From Paenibacillus sonchi (GTDB taxonomy: Bacteria > Bacillota > Bacilli > Paenibacillales > Paenibacillaceae), in the NCBI RefSeq assembly GCF_016772475.1, contig NZ_CP068595.1:3906001-3970000 (forward strand): DNA of 64,000 nucleotides. The letters are read 5' to 3'. Below are positions 51,887 through 59,270 of this stretch, one piece after another. The notes under the pieces are model-generated. The model made no database searches. It was given only the letters and a program-made list of their open reading frames with translations, and was not told the origin of the DNA. The translations under genes and the position numbers were made by a program. The first letter of the stretch is position 1, and every line of letters begins with the position of its first letter.

Positions 51887-54712
51887 ATGGAAACCGGAAC
51901 CTTTCCCTTTCAACAAATGGAATTGCAGCTGAATGAACGTGTGCAGGACCTGCTCTCCAGATTAACGCTGGACGAGAAGGTAAGCCTGATGCCCCAATAC
52001 CAAGCAGCCATCGAACGTTTAGGAATAGGCGGCTATAAGCATGGTACGGAAGGGGCGCATGGCATTTCCTGGCTTGGCGCAGCCACCTCTTTTCCGCAGC
52101 CGGGCGGATTGGCCTGCACCTGGAACCCGGAGCTGCTGCAGAAGATCGGTGAAGCGATCGGGGATGAAGCCAGAGCATTTTACCGCAAAAATCCCGCAGT
52201 GAATGGCCTGACTCTGTGGGCGCCTACAGTAGATATGGAGCGCGACCCGCGCTGGGGCAGAACGGAAGAAGCTTATGGCGAGGACCCCAAGCTGACGGGC
52301 CGTCTCAGCACTTCGCTTGTGAAGGGCATTCAAGGCGACCATCCCAAGTATTTGAAAGCGGTAGCAACACTTAAGCATTTCCTCGGCAACAACAATGAGA
52401 TTGACCGCGGAGTGGCTTCGTCCAGCATTGATCCGCGCAATATGCGCGAGTATTATCTGGAGGCCTTCAAGCCTGCTTTCAAGGAAGGCGGCGCGCAGTC
52501 GATGATGACGGCGTACAATTCGGTGAACGGGGTGCCGGTGATTTTGCATCCGGCGGTCATGGAGATTGTGAAGGGCGAATGGGAAATGGATGGTTTTATT
52601 GTAAGCGATGCCGGAGATTTGTTCGGGATTGTAAAAGACCACAAATATTACGAATCGTTCGCCCGGTCTATGGCAGAATCAATCAAAAACGGCATCGACA
52701 GTGTTACTGAAGAAACGGAGGAGACGATTAAGGTTATTCATCAGGCGCTGCACGAAGGTCTGCTGACTGAGGAGGATCTGGACCGCGCGCTTTTCAATAC
52801 GTTCCGGGTCCGCTTCCGGCTGGGCGAGTTCGATCCTGAAGAAGGCAATCCGTACGCAGCCATAGACGATTCTGTCATTCTCAGCACGGAACACAGCAAG
52901 CTGTCCCTGGAAGCTGCGAAGCAGTCCATCGTCCTGCTGAAGAATGACAATGCGGCCCTCCCGCTCAGCACCAAAAAGTTGTCCAAGGTCGCAGTCATTG
53001 GGCCGCTGGCGGATGAAGCTTTCAGAGACTGGTACTCCGGCACTTTGGCTTATGGCGTGACTCCGCTGCAGGGTGTGACCAAGAAGCTGGCCGGGAAGCA
53101 GGTTGTTTTTGAGAGCGGGGACGACCGCATTCTTCTGACATCGGCAGCCAGCGGCAAGGCCGTGGGAATGACCGGGGAAGAAGGAAGGCTGGCGGTGCTG
53201 CATGATGTGCCGGAGCGCGGAGAACTGTTCCGCCATACGGCCTGGGGCTGGACGGCCCATACGCTGGAAGCCACCAGCCGGGGGCAATATGTTACGCTGA
53301 GCGATGCCGGCACCCTGAGAGCTTCTGCGGATGAAATCTATGGCTGGTATGTGAAGGAATCGCTGAATCTGGTGCCGGAAGACGGAGGAGCAGTCAGCCT
53401 GCGCACCTGGGATGACAAGCTGATCTCTGTTAGCGCGGAAGATGGTACTCTTCAGGCTGGTGAGCAGGATGCCAGTGCCGGAGACCGCACCTTCCATAAA
53501 AATATCGTTGTCAACGGTGTGGAAGCGGCAGTCCAGGCGGCTCAAGCCGCAGAGGTGGCAGTCGTGTTCGTCGGCAACCATCCGCTGCTGAACGGGAAGG
53601 AAGAAATCGACAGACCGGATATTGTGCTCCCGGAAGAGCAGGAACGTCTGGTCAAGGCAGTGTACGAGGCCAATCCAAATACGGTAGTAGTTATTGTAGG
53701 CAGCTACCCGATTTCCTCTACATGGATTGATGACAATATTCCGGCGGTGCTGTACACCTCCCACAGCGGACAGGAGCTGGGCAACGCGGTGGCGGATGTT
53801 CTGTTCGGTGACTATAGTCCGTCAGGCAGGCTCAATATGACCTGGTACCGTTCCGTAGATCAGCTTCCTGACCTCATGGATTACGATATTATCAAAGGCA
53901 AAAGAACCTACATGTACTTTGACGGCGAGCCGCTGTATCCGTTCGGTCATGGCCTAACCTATGCCCAGGTAGCTTACCGCAATCTGTCGCTGGCGGAGGG
54001 GGACTTGCAGCCGGATGGAATGATTAACCTGTCAGTGGAAGTTAAAAATACCAGTACGGTAGACAGCGACGAAGTGGTTCAGCTCTACATCCGCGCCTTG
54101 TCCTCCCGGGTGAAGCGTCCGCTGAAGCAGCTCAAGGGTTTCCAAAAGATTCATCTTGCCGCCGGGCAATCCCGGACGGTTGCATTCACTTTGCCGGTGG
54201 CCGAGCTGGCTTTCTGGGATGTGACGCGGGAGTTATACTGTGTGGAAACAGGTGAATACGAGATTATGATTGGCCGTTCCTCGGGCGACATTCAACTGAC
54301 CGGCCGCGTGCATGTGCAGGGCGATGCTGTACCTCCGCGTAATCTGTATAGCACAGTCAAAGCCGAGAACTACGATGACTATGACAAAGTATATCTGGAT
54401 GAATGCAAGGCGGGCGGCGCATCCATTCACCCGGCAGCGGACGGAGCCTGGATCGCCTTCAAGGATGTGGATTTCGCACAGGGTGCAGCGGAGTTCCAGG
54501 GCCTTGTATCCTCGGCCACAGGCGGCAGCCTGGAGATCCGGACCGGAGGTCCGGCGGGGAAATTGGCAGGTAAGCTGGAGATTCCGGCTGGCGGTGTAAT
54601 TCAGGACTGGAAAAGCCAGTCCGTTCTAGTAGGCATTGATGCGGGGAAGACGGATGTTTATCTGATCTTTGGCGGCGAGGTTCTGCTGAGCCGCTTCCAT
54701 TTCAGCGCGTAG
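51887..54712 (+). CDS. GH3 beta-glycosidase with C-terminal CBM6-like domain
   Basis: 941 residues. The N-terminal GH3 TIM barrel (to ~320) has KHFLGNNNEIDR and the nucleophile D241 in GFIVSDAGDLFG. The second GH3 domain has QSIVLLKNDNAALPL and VVFVGNHP, with an inserted jelly-roll-like segment (HTAWGWTAHTLEATSRGQYV). A fibronectin-III-like domain (SVEVKNTSTVDSDEVVQLYI) and a CBM6-like domain (KAENYDDYDKVYLDECKAGG) follow. No signal peptide, so cytoplasmic. The ATG at 51887 follows AAAGGAG; the longer frame to 51797 lacks a ribosome site. Beta-glucosidase or beta-xylosidase; the latter would suit the GH115 enzyme. Confidence 0.9.
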   Translation: METGTFPFQQMELQLNERVQDLLSRLTLDEKVSLMPQYQAAIERLGIGGYKHGTEGAHGISWLGAATSFPQPGGLACTWNPELLQKIGEAIGDEARAFYRKNPAVNGLTLWAPTVDMERDPRWGRTEEAYGEDPKLTGRLSTSLVKGIQGDHPKYLKAVATLKHFLGNNNEIDRGVASSSIDPRNMREYYLEAFKPAFKEGGAQSMMTAYNSVNGVPVILHPAVMEIVKGEWEMDGFIVSDAGDLFGIVKDHKYYESFARSMAESIKNGIDSVTEETEETIKVIHQALHEGLLTEEDLDRALFNTFRVRFRLGEFDPEEGNPYAAIDDSVILSTEHSKLSLEAAKQSIVLLKNDNAALPLSTKKLSKVAVIGPLADEAFRDWYSGTLAYGVTPLQGVTKKLAGKQVVFESGDDRILLTSAASGKAVGMTGEEGRLAVLHDVPERGELFRHTAWGWTAHTLEATSRGQYVTLSDAGTLRASADEIYGWYVKESLNLVPEDGGAVSLRTWDDKLISVSAEDGTLQAGEQDASAGDRTFHKNIVVNGVEAAVQAAQAAEVAVVFVGNHPLLNGKEEIDRPDIVLPEEQERLVKAVYEANPNTVVVIVGSYPISSTWIDDNIPAVLYTSHSGQELGNAVADVLFGDYSPSGRLNMTWYRSVDQLPDLMDYDIIKGKRTYMYFDGEPLYPFGHGLTYAQVAYRNLSLAEGDLQPDGMINLSVEVKNTSTVDSDEVVQLYIRALSSRVKRPLKQLKGFQKIHLAAGQSRTVAFTLPVAELAFWDVTRELYCVETGEYEIMIGRSSGDIQLTGRVHVQGDAVPPRNLYSTVKAENYDDYDKVYLDECKAGGASIHPAADGAWIAFKDVDFAQGAAEFQGLVSSATGGSLEIRTGGPAGKLAGKLEIPAGGVIQDWKSQSVLVGIDAGKTDVYLIFGGEVLLSRFHFSA

Positions 54713-54747
54713 AATGAAATACAGCATGGCCCTGTATATTCTGGTGA

Positions 54748-55062
54748 TATATAGATACCTACCTAGGGGCCGAAAAGTTTGCCGGGGAAGAAGCCCTGTG
54801 GGAGGATGGCAAACCGGTCTGGGCGTTGAACTATGCTGGACGGGTGCTTGCGGATGGCTTTAGCGGCGATTTTTTGAAGGACGCTCTGCAGCATGTGCCT
54901 GAGGACAAACCCTTCAGAGGCCCAGAGACTTACCGGAGAGACGGTTTCACATACAAATGTACGGTGGATGGTGATTTCGAGTGGTTCAGCGGGTACGAGG
55001 AAATCTGGAACGGGGCAGTCAAAGTCTATGAGTGCAGGTTTCATGGCGGGTTAATTCAGTAA
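54748..55062 (+). pseudogene. DUF5680 protein, N-terminally truncated
   Basis: The frame reads IDTYLGAEKFAGEEALWEDG KPVWALNYAGRVLADG (split here for readability), FSGDFLKDAL and GDFEWFSGYEEIW to a stop at 55062. This fits the second half of DUF5680 domains. A TGA at 54745 closes the frame upstream, and the first ~60 residues of the family are missing. A TTG at 54823 or the ATG at 54826 could start a short product but neither has a ribosome site. It follows the GH3 gene in the same direction, and a terminator hairpin follows. Confidence 0.65.
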
Positions 55063-55073
55063 TCTTGCCTAAA

Positions 55074-55109
55074 AAGAACCCGCTGTCTGCATTCCGCCAG
55101 CGGGTTCTT
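55074..55109 (-). terminator. Bidirectional-looking terminator hairpin
   Basis: AAGAACCCGCTG (55074-55085) and CAGCGGGTTCTT (55098-55109) pair perfectly over 12 bp. On the minus strand a T run follows (A run at 55071-55075), ending the Gly/His-rich gene. Confidence 0.85.
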
Positions 55110-55122
55110 AAGTCTGTGAGGT

Positions 55123-55497
55123 TCAGTCTCCGCCACCGCCGCCACCGCCATCTCCGCCGCCGGAATCGCCACCGCCGAAGCCCCCGCTGTCGTGGCCTCC
55201 GCTATGGCCTCCGCTGTCCCAGCCGCCGTGACTGCCATGACCGCTGCCCCAGCTGCTCCCGCCGTGGCTGTGATTGTTGTGGCTGTCATTACTGTTGTTC
55301 CCGTCATGATGAGAATGTCCGGGATGATGTTTATGACTGTCTCCCGGAGTAAGGTCCGCTCCGTTTCCTGTGAAAAAGAAGCTGTCGGCGGAATTATTCC
55401 TGTATCTCCCGCTGGTACCGCGTTTGTTGTTATCCCTCAGAATGGCCTTAGCGACGATATAAACGAACACTACAACAAAAATTATGCCAATACCCAA
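55123..55497 (-). CDS. Small membrane protein with His/Ser/Gly-rich tail
   Basis: 124 residues from a TTG at 55497, chosen because AGGAGGG (55504-55510) is 6 bases upstream; a GTG at 55524 would precede the ribosome site. One transmembrane helix (GIGIIFVVVFVYIVAKAIL) is followed by a short basic loop. Then comes a tail very rich in His, Asn, Ser and Gly (HKHHPGHSHH, NNHSHGG, HGGWDSGGHSGG), ending in a run of glycines with GGGD units. Such tails may bind metal or be surface-exposed. Many TM-plus-Gly-tail proteins of this kind are uncharacterised. No operon partner. Confidence 0.75.
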   Translation of the reverse strand: MGIGIIFVVVFVYIVAKAILRDNNKRGTSGRYRNNSADSFFFTGNGADLTPGDSHKHHPGHSHHDGNNSNDSHNNHSHGGSSWGSGHGSHGGWDSGGHSGGHDSGGFGGGDSGGGDGGGGGGGD

Positions 55498-55704
55498 TCC
55501 GATCCCTCCTAAATTTAAGGTCACTTATCAGAATTGTACCATAATATTGCAGACATGCCTCTATCATGTGCGGAGAGTGTGGCAGAATCTGCATTACGGT
55601 TAGGTGAAAGAGTAAGGGATGGCAGGTGAGCAGTGAGGTCATTGTAAATCTACACAGACGGGTGAGGAAAAGAAACGACAGTAAACTGCAGCTTGATTGT
55701 ATTT

Positions 55705-55880
55705 TGTGCAATAGAATCTCAATATGCTGCGGCAAAATGGCATTCTGCTGTATTTTGTGCAATTTCTTGAGTTAGGCTCCTAAAGAGCTTATTCCCAGGA
55801 TTCTGCTGTATAAAGTGCAACAGAATCTGTTTTTTGTCTGATTTGGGGATAATCCGCTGCAGAAAGTGCAATAGAATCCA
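55705..55880. repeat. 51 bp-period intergenic repeat, four units (inverted relative to 17602)
   Basis: GTGCAA[T/C]AGAATC-type cores occur near 55706, 55756, 55814 and 55866 (spacings about 50, 58 and 52), with ATTCTGCTGTAT before some. The minus-strand translation keeps 17-residue units (DSIALSAADYPQIRQKT / DSVALYTAES). It is the same family as 17602-17685. No gene in the interval 55500-55975. Confidence 0.6.
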
Positions 55881-55975
55881 TGCCGCAGCGCGGCACCCTA
55901 GAGAAGCAACTATAGGCGTGAGATGAATTTGCAGGATGGATTGCATTTCCACTCCAATTGAAAGGAATTGCAATA

Positions 55976-56037
55976 AAAGAACCCAAAGAACCCAAAGAAC
56001 CCAAAGAACCCAAAGAACCCAAAGAACCCAAAGAACC
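55976..56037. repeat. 9 bp tandem repeat (AAAGAACCC)n, about 6.9 units
   Basis: Six full units and a partial one, all identical. It is a simple VNTR between the 51 bp repeats and the AraC remnant, likely variable between strains. Confidence 0.9.
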
Positions 56038-56063
56038 AGCTACAGGCAAGTCCTTTGCAGCAA

Positions 56064-56172
56064 TCAGGTGATCCCCCGGTCATGCCGGAACTTCTTGGGG
56101 GTAATGCCGGTATATTTCTTGAATACTTTGGTGAAATAGCTCTGGTCGTTAAAATGCAGCCGGGATATGAGG
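56064..56172 (-). pseudogene. AraC regulator C-terminal remnant
   Basis: The minus strand reads LHFNDQSYFTKVFKKYTGIT PKKFRHDRGIT (split here), the last helix-turn-helix of an AraC protein, with a proper stop at 56064. Sequence upstream of the remnant (plus-strand side from ~56173) is instead the sense strand of a galactosidase fragment, so the gene was cut by a deletion or rearrangement. Confidence 0.75.
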
Positions 56173-56855
56173 GACTGACCGAGTATAGTCTCATTATCGT
56201 TCCGGCGCTGTATGCGGTCTCCGATGAGGCACTGGAACGGCTGAATGCATACGTGAAGCAAGGCGGCCATGCCGTGTACACCTTCAAAAGCGGGTTCGCG
56301 GACGAAACCGTCAAGGTGCGTACCACCGTCCAGCCGGGCATCATCAGCGAGGCCTGCGGCATCGGCTACAGCTTGTTCGTGACGCCGCATGAGGTGCGGC
56401 TGAAGAGCGGGTATGCGGCAGTCAGCGCCGAGAACAACAGCGTGGAAACCTGGATGGAGCTGATCACGCCGACGACGGCGGAGGTGCTGCTCCGGTATGA
56501 TCATCCGCACTGGGGAGAATATGCCGCAGTGACACGGAACTGTTACGGCCAGGGCAGTGCAACCTATATCGGCTGCATGACCAGCAGAGAGATGGCAGAC
56601 AGCATCCTGAAAGCAGTGGTACAGGAGGCAGGGTTATGGGGAGCCGACCAGGAGCTGGCTTTTCCGCTGATCGTCAAAACAGGCATTAATCCGCAGAACC
56701 AGACGGTCCGTTATTACTTGAACTACTCTGACACTCCGCAGTCACTGGTCTATCCGCACGGCCCTGTGATAGAGCTGCAGTCGGAACGGGAAATCGCGCC
56801 GAAGGAGGAGCTTGAACTGGCTCCATGGGGGGTAGCCATTCTGTTGGAGCATTAG
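56173..56855 (+). pseudogene. GH42 beta-galactosidase C-terminal remnant
   Basis: The plus-strand frame reads LTEYSLIIVPALYAVSDEAL ERLNAYVKQGG (split here), SAENNSVETWMELITP, CYGQGSATYIGC and finally ELELAPWGVAILLEH, i.e. the trimerisation and C-terminal domains of a GH42 beta-galactosidase (~225 of ~670 residues). The catalytic barrel is missing. The open frame extends backwards across the antisense AraC remnant only by chance, giving a chimeric 266-codon reading frame. No ribosome site is seen, so it is probably not expressed. Confidence 0.8.
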
Positions 56856-57085
56856 GCATCCAGGGCGATTGCTGAATAAGCCCCGGACATAGCGCTCAAG
56901 GAATGAGCCTTGATTAACAGTGCGGATGGAAGAGTCTATGTGATGCTGATGAAAGCTCCCCATAGCGCTGTTAATGGACACATCCGATGTAGTCCGTAGA
57001 CGGGGAGGAATTTGCTCCGGAAACAAGGGTTGCCTTTCGCCCGGGAATTTGCTAACATACGTTGTAATATAATAATTCTTTTTTA
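56856..57085. other. Intergenic region without recognisable gene
   Basis: I see no conserved reading frame. A TATAAT at 57068-57073 may be the -10 box of the riboswitch transcript that begins just after it; no convincing -35 box is at the right distance. Confidence 0.4.
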
Positions 57086-57090
57086 GTTTT

Positions 57091-57232
57091 CTAGGGTTCC
57101 GCGGCGCATTTAGGCCGGCAGGTCCGAGGGAAAACGCACGGAATTATATTTCCGTGTCTACACGGAGGGATAAAAGCCCGGGAGGTATCGTCGTTGGACG
57201 ATGGCCTTCCGGGTTTATTTTTTTGAATAAGA
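57091..57232 (+). ncRNA. Guanidine-I (ykkC) riboswitch with terminator expression platform
   Basis: The conserved ykkC blocks occur in order: CTAGGGTTCCGC (57091), GGTCCGAGGGAAAA (57121), then ACACGGAGGGATAAAAGCCC (about 57160) and GGGAGG. A long terminator stem (CCCGGGAGGTATCGTC with GACGATGGCCTTCCGGG) and a T tract end at 57232. The ligand-bound form should prevent termination. It lies directly ahead of two SMR exporter genes, the classic guanidinium-exporter arrangement, which favours guanidine over the ppGpp/PRPP subclass. Confidence 0.92.
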
Positions 57233-57247
57233 GGAGGGAATTCAAGC

Positions 57248-57592
57248 ATGAAAAACAACAGCGCATGGTTCAAAATCGCAGGTGCCGCCTGCCTGGAGGT
57301 AGTATGGGTAATCGGACTGAAGCATGCTTCAGTTCCCTGGGAATGGCTGATTACGGGGCTGGCGCTGCTGGTCAGCTTCTATACCATAATCGCGGCGAGC
57401 AGAAAGCTGCCGGTAGGGACGGTATATTCTGTATTTGTCGGATTAGGTACAGCCGGTACTGTCCTGGCAGATATGCTCTGGTTCGGTGAACCGTTCCGGT
57501 TGATCAAGCTGGTGCTGATATTGGTGCTGCTGGCCGGAGTCATTGGATTGAAGCTGGTTACCGGAAATTTCCATTCAAAGGAGGTGTCGTAA
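57248..57592 (+). CDS. ykkC: SMR-family guanidinium exporter subunit (YkkC-like)
   Basis: 114 residues with four transmembrane helices. The SMR active-site glutamate lies in TM1 ([15 protein letters not shown]), and TM2/TM3 carry the [18 protein letters not shown] signature. GAGGAGGG precedes the ATG at 57248. The second SMR gene starts 2 bases after its stop, so the pair probably forms a heterodimer as in YkkCD. A guanidine-I riboswitch upstream indicates export of guanidinium; quaternary ammonium tolerance is secondary. Confidence 0.92.
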   Translation: MKNNSAWFKIAGAACLEVVWVIGLKHASVPWEWLITGLALLVSFYTIIAASRKLPVGTVYSVFVGLGTAGTVLADMLWFGEPFRLIKLVLILVLLAGVIGLKLVTGNFHSKEVS

Positions 57593-57593
57593 C

Positions 57594-57908
57594 ATGGATT
57601 GGCTGATGCTGTTTGCCGCAGGCTGTTGCGAGATGCTCGGAGTGGCTATGCTCGGCAAGCTGCAGCGGGACCGGACCTGGCAGACCTTCTGTCTGTTCCT
57701 GCTGGGTTTTGGCGGCAGTCTGCTGCTGCTGTCCCAGGCGATGAAGACACTCCCGATGGGGACGGCCTATGCGGTATGGACAGGGATTGGCGCTTCCGGG
57801 GGAGCGGTGCTCGGTATGCTGCTTTATGGGGAAGGACGCGAATTACGGCGGATCATCTGCATCGTAATGATTCTCGGAGCAGCGGTCGGCCTCAAATTAT
57901 TAGGCTGA
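57594..57908 (+). CDS. ykkD: SMR-family guanidinium exporter subunit (YkkD-like)
   Basis: 104 residues, four transmembrane helices. The active-site Glu is in [14 protein letters not shown] (TM1), and [20 protein letters not shown] is the SMR signature. AAAGGAGG lies just before the ATG, overlapping the end of the first gene. Works with the upstream subunit as an antiparallel dimer exchanging guanidinium for protons. Same riboswitch control. Confidence 0.92.
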   Translation: MDWLMLFAAGCCEMLGVAMLGKLQRDRTWQTFCLFLLGFGGSLLLLSQAMKTLPMGTAYAVWTGIGASGGAVLGMLLYGEGRELRRIICIVMILGAAVGLKLLG

Positions 57909-57974
57909 TTTTGCAGTGAAGGCAATGAAATGAACAGGCCCGCGCCCGCGCAGGGTGCAGCAGGGAAGAGAAGT

Positions 57975-58160
57975 TGGAATTTGTCCACTTAAATTGGCCC
58001 AAAAGCTATCTGCAGGGGGGATTAGTGGGAAAAAGTAAACTTAAATCAAGCGAATTCATCCAAAAGGGTGGGAACCGTCCGGATTAGTTATCCTTTTTCC
58101 AACTAGCGCTTGCGGGGAGCGGGCTAAGGGAGAATTAAGTTCACTTTTTCCAAGTAAAGG
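57975..58160. repeat. GTGGAAAAAGT-type intergenic repeats
   Basis: GTGGGAAAAAGTAAACTTAA (about 58026) and opposing CTTTTTCCAA motifs alternate, as in the right halves of family 1 copies A and C and in copy D. Each motif pair could form a hairpin. No gene is present between 57909 and 58345; a TATAAT at 58307-58312 may serve the next gene. Confidence 0.55.
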
Positions 58161-58350
58161 TTGTTACGGGGCAAAATTGCTGTCTTAACAAGCTGTCTGT
58201 TGCATACTTTCGGATGGTCATAGCAGGCTATGCGGCAGCAGTTTTCACGAAATGGATACCTGTACGATGTTTCGATTGAGGTAACATGGTAAGTATATAT
58301 AGTAGGTATAATAAGGTAATCCAATTTAATGGTTAAGGGAGACTTTGTTC

Positions 58351-59214
58351 ATGAACACCAATATATCCGGTACTATCACACTCAAGGACGGAACCGCCGT
58401 GACAAAAATGGGCCAGGGAACCTGGAACATGGGCGACAGCTCAGCCACGCGTGACGAAGAAATAGCTGCTCTCAGGCTGGGGGTGGAGCTGGGCATGAAT
58501 CTCATTGATACCGCCGAAATGTATGGGGACGGCCGTTCCGAGGAAATGGTGGGTGAAGCCATCCGGGGCATCCGGGATCAGGTTTTTCTCGTTTCCAAGG
58601 TGCACCCGCAAAATGCCGGTCTGGACCGGATTACCCGCAGCTGTGAAGAGAGTCTGAAGCGCTTGGGGACGGATCATCTGGACTTGTACCTTCTGCACTG
58701 GCGGGGGAAAGTCCCGCTGGAAGAGACGGTGAAGGGGATGGAGCAGCTCGTAGCCTCCGGTAAAATCGCCCGCTGGGGCGTATCCAACCTCGATACCGCG
58801 GATATGAAGGAGCTGCTGCGCATTCCTGGTGGAGACCGCTGTGCTGTAAATCAGGTCCTCTATCATCTCGGCTCCCGGGGCATTGAGCATGAACTGCTGC
58901 CATGGCAGCGTACCCACAAGATCCCTGTAATGGCATACTCGCCGCTGGCCCAGGCAGGCACGCTCCGCAAAGGAGTGGCTGAGAATGAGACGGTACGCGA
59001 GATAGCAGAGAAACATGGGGCAACCCCGTTGCAGATCATGCTGGCCTGGAGCATCCGGGAAGGCGATATAATTGCCATCCCCAAAGCATCGAGCCGCAAG
59101 CATGTCACCGAAAACGCCGCAGCCGCGAAGATCCGGCTGAGCGAAGAGGAGTGCTGGAAGCTCGATGATGCTTTTCCGCAGCCGGCCTGGAAGGTGCCGC
59201 TGGATATGATTTGA
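58351..59214 (+). CDS. Aldo/keto reductase
   Basis: 287 residues of the AKR TIM-barrel family. Catalytic residues are D and Y in NLIDTAEMYGDGRSEE, K in FLVSKVHP and H in YLLHWRGK. The NADPH-binding C-terminal segment is AIPKASSRKHVTENA. The ATG at 58351 is preferred over the TTG at 58345; AAGGGAGAC lies about 10 bases upstream. Single-gene unit closed by the terminator at 59230. The substrate is unknown. Confidence 0.92.
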   Translation: MNTNISGTITLKDGTAVTKMGQGTWNMGDSSATRDEEIAALRLGVELGMNLIDTAEMYGDGRSEEMVGEAIRGIRDQVFLVSKVHPQNAGLDRITRSCEESLKRLGTDHLDLYLLHWRGKVPLEETVKGMEQLVASGKIARWGVSNLDTADMKELLRIPGGDRCAVNQVLYHLGSRGIEHELLPWQRTHKIPVMAYSPLAQAGTLRKGVAENETVREIAEKHGATPLQIMLAWSIREGDIIAIPKASSRKHVTENAAAAKIRLSEEECWKLDDAFPQPAWKVPLDMI

Positions 59215-59229
59215 GTTTGGTTATGGAGA

Positions 59230-59263
59230 GGCTGTCCCGGGAGTTTGGGGACGGCCTTTTTTT
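59230..59263 (+). terminator. Rho-independent terminator; group II intron landing site
   Basis: GGCTGTCCC (59230-59238) pairs with GGGGACGGCC (59247-59256), followed by a run of seven T. The first group II intron begins 8 bases after the T tract, the typical position for class C introns. Confidence 0.9.
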
Positions 59264-59270
59264 GGTTGGC

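Noticed and set aside
52679..53764. Long minus-strand reading frame (361 codons) inside the GH3 gene
   Set aside because: It is antisense to a clear GH3 protein, has no family features and no ribosome site; codon bias of the sense gene explains it.
57091..57232. ppGpp or PRPP riboswitch (ykkC subtype 2)
   Set aside because: Downstream genes are an SMR pair, which fits guanidine; no amino-acid or purine genes follow. A covariance model would be needed to settle the subclass fully.
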